A DNA stretch of 10,818 bases from Cytophagales bacterium (lineage in GTDB: Bacteria > Bacteroidota > Bacteroidia > Cytophagales > UBA9547): positions 760 through 11,577 of the forward strand of contig JAAFJZ010000041.1 of NCBI GenBank assembly GCA_013298205.1. The letters are read 5' to 3'. Shown here one piece after another: positions 7,640-10,818 of the stretch (the first letter of the stretch is position 1; each line of letters starts with the position of its first letter). The notes under the pieces were generated by a model, which was given only the letters and a program-made list of their open reading frames with translations, was not told the origin of the DNA and did no database searches. The position numbers and the translations under genes were made by a program.

Positions 7640-8477
7640 TTGCATTGAAATGTTTGGAATATCCCAATGAAATCAAAAGTCTATCAGCTACAAACTCTAC
7701 ATATTGCGACATCAAACGAACATTCATTCCTATTAAATCTACGGGAATGGCATTTACAACAAATTCTTTTTCAATACTTACAGCGTCAAGAATCATTTCA
7801 TAAACTTTTTCTTGGCTTAGTTTATTTACAATATGATTTCTGTAGAGTAAACAAGCGAAATCACAATGTAAACCTTCATCACGAGATATTAGTTCATTTG
7901 AAAAGCTCAAACCTGGCATTAAACCACGTTTTTTAAGCCAAAATATAGAACAAAAACTACCTGAAAAAAATATGCCTTCTACCGCTGCAAAAGCAATTAA
8001 TCTTTCTACAAAACTTCCATTATCAATCCATTTTAAAGCCCATTGCGCTTTTTTAGCTACACAAGGCACAGTATCTATGGCATTAAATAAACGATCTTTT
8101 TCTTTGCCGTTCTTAATGTATGTATCTATGAGTAATGAATAGGTTTCAGAATGGATATTTTCCATCATAATTTGGTAGCCATAAAAACATTTTGCTTCGG
8201 CATACTGAACTGAGTTTAGGAAATTTATAGCCAAATTTTCATTTACTATTCCATCGCTAGCAGCAAAAAAAGCCAAAACATGAGAAATAAAATGCTTTTC
8301 ACCTTCATTTAACTTTTTCCAATCGCTCAAATCGGTTGTTAAATCGATTTCTTCCGTAGTCCAAAAACTGGCTACGGCATCCTTATACATTTTCCAAATA
8401 TCATCATGTTCAATAGGAAAAAGAACAAACCTTTGGTTGTTTGTTACTAAAATTGGTTCAGGTAGTAATTGACTCAT
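7632..8477 (-). CDS. nrdB: Class Ia ribonucleotide reductase small subunit, truncated by frameshift
   Basis: The 281-residue open frame encodes the radical-generating subunit of ribonucleotide reductase, of the eukaryote-like R2 form. The diiron ligands are all present: D75 (AASDGIV), E106 and H109 (MENIHSE), E167 (AAVEGIFF), E201 and H204 (RDEGLHCDF). The radical Tyr is Y113 (SETYS). The sequence then follows the family through VADRLLISLGYSKHFNA but ends after S-I at a TGA (7634-7632), about 45 residues short. The missing end is intact in another frame at 7639-7502. A product ending at 281 would lack the radical-transfer Tyr and the NrdA-docking tail and should be inactive. Because nrdA beside it is intact, a sequencing or assembly error, a very recent mutation or programmed frameshifting are all more likely than an old pseudogene. 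Restored, the gene spans 7502-8477. Confidence 0.93.
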   Translation of the reverse strand: MSQLLPEPILVTNNQRFVLFPIEHDDIWKMYKDAVASFWTTEEIDLTTDLSDWKKLNEGEKHFISHVLAFFAASDGIVNENLAINFLNSVQYAEAKCFYGYQIMMENIHSETYSLLIDTYIKNGKEKDRLFNAIDTVPCVAKKAQWALKWIDNGSFVERLIAFAAVEGIFFSGSFCSIFWLKKRGLMPGLSFSNELISRDEGLHCDFACLLYRNHIVNKLSQEKVYEMILDAVSIEKEFVVNAIPVDLIGMNVRLMSQYVEFVADRLLISLGYSKHFNASI

Positions 8478-8495
8478 GTTATTATATTTTTAAAA

Positions 8496-8529
8496 CAAAC
8501 TATAGACTAAAAGCAACGTTTTTTTTCAA
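8496..8529 (-). promoter_or_regulatory. Possible promoter for nrdB-nrdA
   Basis: On the minus strand TTG (8529-8527), 22 bases and TATAGTTTG (8504-8496) resemble the Bacteroidetes promoter TTG-N17-23-TAnnTTTG, with one base fewer between TA and TTTG than the consensus. The last base of the box is 18 bases before the nrdB ATG. I saw no convincing NrdR box pair in the region. Confidence 0.35.
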
Positions 8530-8852
8530 AAGAAAAAGTGTGTTTGTAGATATGAAGAGCTTTTTCCTTGTGATTACAAATATCGCAATTTAATTTTGAA
8601 TTCCAATTTTGACTTTGTAAAAAAAGCTTGATGTAATTTTAAATAAAATTTTTAATTTAAAATATATAAATATTTGATTATCAATATTTTGAAATCATTT
8701 TTGTGGAAAAGGTAAATTTAGTTTTCTACTTGATAATGAGGCAGTAAATGAAGTTGAAAAATATTTGAAATTTCTTTGTTTTTTTTTAATTTCTTTATTT
8801 TATCATATATTTTTTATAAAATGTACAATAACTTAAAGGGTTCTATAGATTT
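8530..8852. other. AT-rich intergenic stretch without a recognisable gene
   Basis: This part of the 436-base gap between nrdB and the FemAB-like gene is very AT-rich. It holds a near-perfect palindrome, TTGAT-T-ATCAA (8674-8684), inside AAATATT...AATATTT, which could be an operator or simply AT-rich chance. A plus-strand stretch at 8693-8833 is open for 47 codons but has no start codon. No RNA gene or conserved riboswitch fold was recognised. Confidence 0.5.
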
Positions 8853-8880
8853 AAAAAAATCGATTAATTTATGCTAATCG
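8853..8880 (-). terminator. Intrinsic terminator after the FemAB-like gene
   Basis: On the minus strand CGATTA (8880-8875), an 8-base loop and TAATCG (8866-8861) form a perfect 6-base-pair stem. It is followed by A and seven T residues (8860-8853). The hairpin lies 33 bases beyond the stop of the gene at 8914. It would end the nfeD-FemAB transcript and separate it from nrdB-nrdA. Confidence 0.6.
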
Positions 8881-8913
8881 CCAAGGGAAATTAAAAATTA
8901 GTTTTCGAAGTTA

Positions 8914-9858
8914 TTAGATAATGTTGAACTCCCAAGTAAAATTTGAAACTAAAAAAGCACCAAAACCTTCTTTCCATTCCGCAAGCCCAAGATTAAGGCT
9001 TTTCCCTTGGTTAAAGCTTGAAATGCCGAAACTAAAATAATGATATTCAGATTTATATTCCTGAATTAGGTTTTCAAATAAAAAGTCTAATGCACCAAGA
9101 TTTTTACCCGTTTCATTTGCAGCAATATACTGGGCATGAACAACATTGGAGTTCAAAAAAAGCACTGTTCCTGCTATAACTCTATTATTTTTGTCATTTA
9201 CGGTGTAAAAATCAATGTTATTTTTAAATTTTTGAGCTAATAACTCTATTTCTTGCGCTGTATGTGTGGGATTGACTTGGTGTGCATTTTTGAGATTTTC
9301 TACAAGAATATTATTCCAAAATTCTTCATATTTATTACTTTTAGTCACGAAAAGATTTTGGCTAATTGCTTTTTGAATGTTCCTTTTTTTTCTGGTTTGA
9401 AATTCAATATCATTTTGAATATCTAAAACATAGTTTGCATCTGAAGAAATGATAGTAAATCCATATTTTAAATAAAAAAAGCTTTCATATAAAGATTTTT
9501 GTTTTTGGTAAATTTCAGGGATTGGTTTTACTAGGTATCTAAGAAAATTGTTTTCTTGCAGAAACCTTAAAAAAACATCAAAAATTTGTGTAAAAAGTAG
9601 GGTTTTAACCTTTTTGGATAGTACAAATCCGCCATAACTCAAGCCCCAGTGCGAAAAAAGTGCATTATCAATACGATGCGCTGGAAGAACGGCTAATAAA
9701 ATATCATTTTGAAAGAAAAGTAAAGAAAAATCATCAAATCGATCTTTATGGTAATCCATAAAATCACGATTAAATAAAAAAGTACCATTGGCAGATTGAT
9801 TTACAAAATCATTCCAAAGCTCTTTATGTGTTGATTTATATATAGTTATGGAAATCAA
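8914..9858 (-). CDS. FemAB-like / GNAT-fold acyltransferase
   Basis: A 314-residue protein of the FemAB/GNAT superfamily common in Bacteroidetes. The N-terminal block ANGTFLFNRDFMDYHKDRF (23-41) with LLAVLPAHR (54-62) and SHWGLSYGGFV (69-79) is characteristic. The C-terminal GNAT half has VIAGTVLFL (227-235), VVHAQYIAAN (239-248), GALDFLFENLI (255-265) and the closing FSFGISSFNQGKSLNLGLAE (275-294). FemAB proteins move aminoacyl groups onto peptidoglycan precursors; other relatives acylate cell-surface sugars. Which applies here cannot be read from the sequence. There is no signal peptide or membrane segment. It begins 32 bases after the stop of the NfeD gene on the same strand, with no terminator between, so the two are probably co-transcribed. 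A hairpin terminator follows. Confidence 0.8.
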   Translation of the reverse strand: MISITIYKSTHKELWNDFVNQSANGTFLFNRDFMDYHKDRFDDFSLLFFQNDILLAVLPAHRIDNALFSHWGLSYGGFVLSKKVKTLLFTQIFDVFLRFLQENNFLRYLVKPIPEIYQKQKSLYESFFYLKYGFTIISSDANYVLDIQNDIEFQTRKKRNIQKAISQNLFVTKSNKYEEFWNNILVENLKNAHQVNPTHTAQEIELLAQKFKNNIDFYTVNDKNNRVIAGTVLFLNSNVVHAQYIAANETGKNLGALDFLFENLIQEYKSEYHYFSFGISSFNQGKSLNLGLAEWKEGFGAFLVSNFTWEFNII

Positions 9859-9890
9859 AATGTATAAAGAATTGATTTAAGCTATTGTTC

Positions 9891-10818
9891 TTATGCTTTT
9901 TTTACTTTTGCTGTTCCCATTTCAAAATCTAAGATCAATATTTTTTCATCTTTATTAATATATTCACCGATGGAGACTGCTTCAATTACTTGATCTTCAA
10001 AAAATATTTTACCTCCAGGCTTTAAGTCTGTAAATGCAATAGCAAATTGACCTAAAAGAGAGTTACGTGAGATGGTTTTGGGATTGGCTGTTCCTGCTTC
10101 ATTTTCTTGTTTTATTACTTGATGTAAAGCCATTTTTTTAAACATTCTTCCATCTGCTATTCTTCCTCCAGTAAAAATTACCAGTCCTAATGAACAAATA
10201 ACACCAAAAGAAACTGCCAATAGTGCAGCTTTAATTGAACCTGAATTAACCAAATCAAAATCTAAACCTATGTTGTTTAACATCATCAATACCAATGCAA
10301 TACAAAAAAATGCTATTCCCGTAATTCCCGTAATTCCAAAACCAGGAATAACAAAAAGCTCCAATCCAATTAAAATGATACCCACTAGAAACAAAATAAT
10401 TTCCCAATTTGCAGCCAAACCGTTTAAATAATAAGGCATAAAGTAACAAATTGCGGCAAGGATGGCTGCAATTAAAGGAAAACCAATTCCTGGGCTTTGC
10501 AATTCATAATAAATACCTCCCAGCATAATTAAAATCAATATTGAGCTTACATATGGATTTAAAAACTTTGAAATTAGTACTTCGGTCCAACTTAGTGAAA
10601 AACGACTAAGTTTATATTCCTTTATTTTATTAATAGCTAAAATTTCTTCTATATTCTTAGCTTCAGCCTCACAAAAACCATATTTTATTGCTTCTTCTAA
10701 AGTGAACGTAAGAACTTTTCCATCTTTTTTGATTGAGCTATCTATTTTTATATCTTGATCTACCATTGCTTCTGCCAATCTAGGATTTCTTCCTTTGGCT
10801 TCAGCTGTAGAGCGCATT
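9891..10818 (-). CDS. Long-form NfeD membrane protein (ClpP-class serine protease), 5' partial
   Basis: The gene enters from the right edge, so its true start and the protease Ser are outside the window; the first Met inside it (MRSTAEAKGR) is internal. Residues 1-60 from there match the end of the ClpP-like domain of long NfeD proteins (AEAKGRNPRLAEAMVD, then TLEEAIKYGF). Hydrophobic membrane segments follow at about 88-105, 111-131, 138-157, 160-181 and 196-216. The C-terminal soluble part (about 245-305) carries LLGQFAIAFTDLKPGGKI and IEAVSIGEYINKDEKILI, the OB-fold domain typical of NfeD. The family is thought to work with stomatin/SPFH proteins in membrane quality control. No stomatin gene is visible; it could lie beyond the right edge or elsewhere. 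The FemAB-like gene lies 32 bases downstream on the same strand. Confidence 0.9.
   Translation of the reverse strand, partial: MRSTAEAKGRNPRLAEAMVDQDIKIDSSIKKDGKVLTFTLEEAIKYGFCEAEAKNIEEILAINKIKEYKLSRFSLSWTEVLISKFLNPYVSSILILIMLGGIYYELQSPGIGFPLIAAILAAICYFMPYYLNGLAANWEIILFLVGIILIGLELFVIPGFGITGITGIAFFCIALVLMMLNNIGLDFDLVNSGSIKAALLAVSFGVICSLGLVIFTGGRIADGRMFKKMALHQVIKQENEAGTANPKTISRNSLLGQFAIAFTDLKPGGKIFFEDQVIEAVSIGEYINKDEKILILDFEMGTAKVKKA

Noticed and set aside
7632..7646. Programmed +1 frameshifting at ATT-TGA in nrdB, by analogy with prfB (CTT-TGA).
   Set aside because: Not adopted as the main explanation: tRNA-Ile would re-pair poorly on TTT, no stimulatory signal is visible, and the spliced product would still be about two residues shorter than the family. 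A missing five-base segment fits better.
8693..8833. A plus-strand stretch open for 47 codons that reads GKFSFLLDNEAVNEVEKYLK in part.
   Set aside because: It looks somewhat protein-like but has no start codon, turns into a poly-T-derived hydrophobic string and ends quickly. Chance in AT-rich DNA is the simpler explanation.

Overview
The window comes from the chromosome of an AT-rich member of the Bacteroidetes, probably a Cytophagia- or Flavobacteria-like bacterium. Three things point there: -7 boxes of the form TAnnTTTG, including a clean TTTG-N20-TAGGTTTG upstream of proC; absence of strong purine-rich ribosome binding sites, with A-rich leaders instead; and gene families typical of the phylum. 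These are a lipid A gene (so a Gram-negative envelope), an FemAB/GNAT-like transferase, a long NfeD, eukaryote-like class Ia ribonucleotide reductase subunits, and a secreted protein with GIGT/NVGVGTNP repeats. No species can be named from the sequence alone.

Layout. Positions 1-841 (minus) hold the 5' part of a secreted repeat protein that continues past the left edge. Its only good start codon is followed directly by eleven copies of a 5-base repeat (CAATA in the coding sense). At eleven copies the start is out of frame with the signal peptide and the rest of the protein, so the gene looks like a phase-variable surface protein captured in an OFF state. Positions 1093-1881 (minus) encode a DUF268 methyltransferase-like protein. 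It is divergent from proC (2089-2889), which is coupled by a one-base overlap to a Sua5/TsaC-type gene (2889-3845). lpxB (3842-4951, minus) converges on that pair with overlapping stops.

Positions 5075-8477 (minus) are an nrdB-nrdA operon. NrdA is complete, carries all catalytic residues and ends at a strong hairpin. nrdB keeps all diiron and tyrosyl-radical residues but is broken by a frameshift 15 bases before its stop: the last 45 codons, encoding the radical-transfer Tyr and the NrdA-docking tail, lie intact in another frame. Positions 8478-8913 are intergenic, with a terminator for the gene to the right and a possible nrdB promoter. Positions 8914-9858 (minus) encode an FemAB/GNAT-like transferase. 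Positions 9891-10818 (minus) hold the 3' part of a long NfeD membrane protease.

Most of the window is housekeeping: proline synthesis, t6A tRNA modification, lipid A, dNTP supply and envelope maintenance. The accessory interest lies in the repeat-switched surface gene at the left end and in the nrdB frameshift. No rRNA, tRNA, CRISPR array, insertion sequence or prophage was seen.
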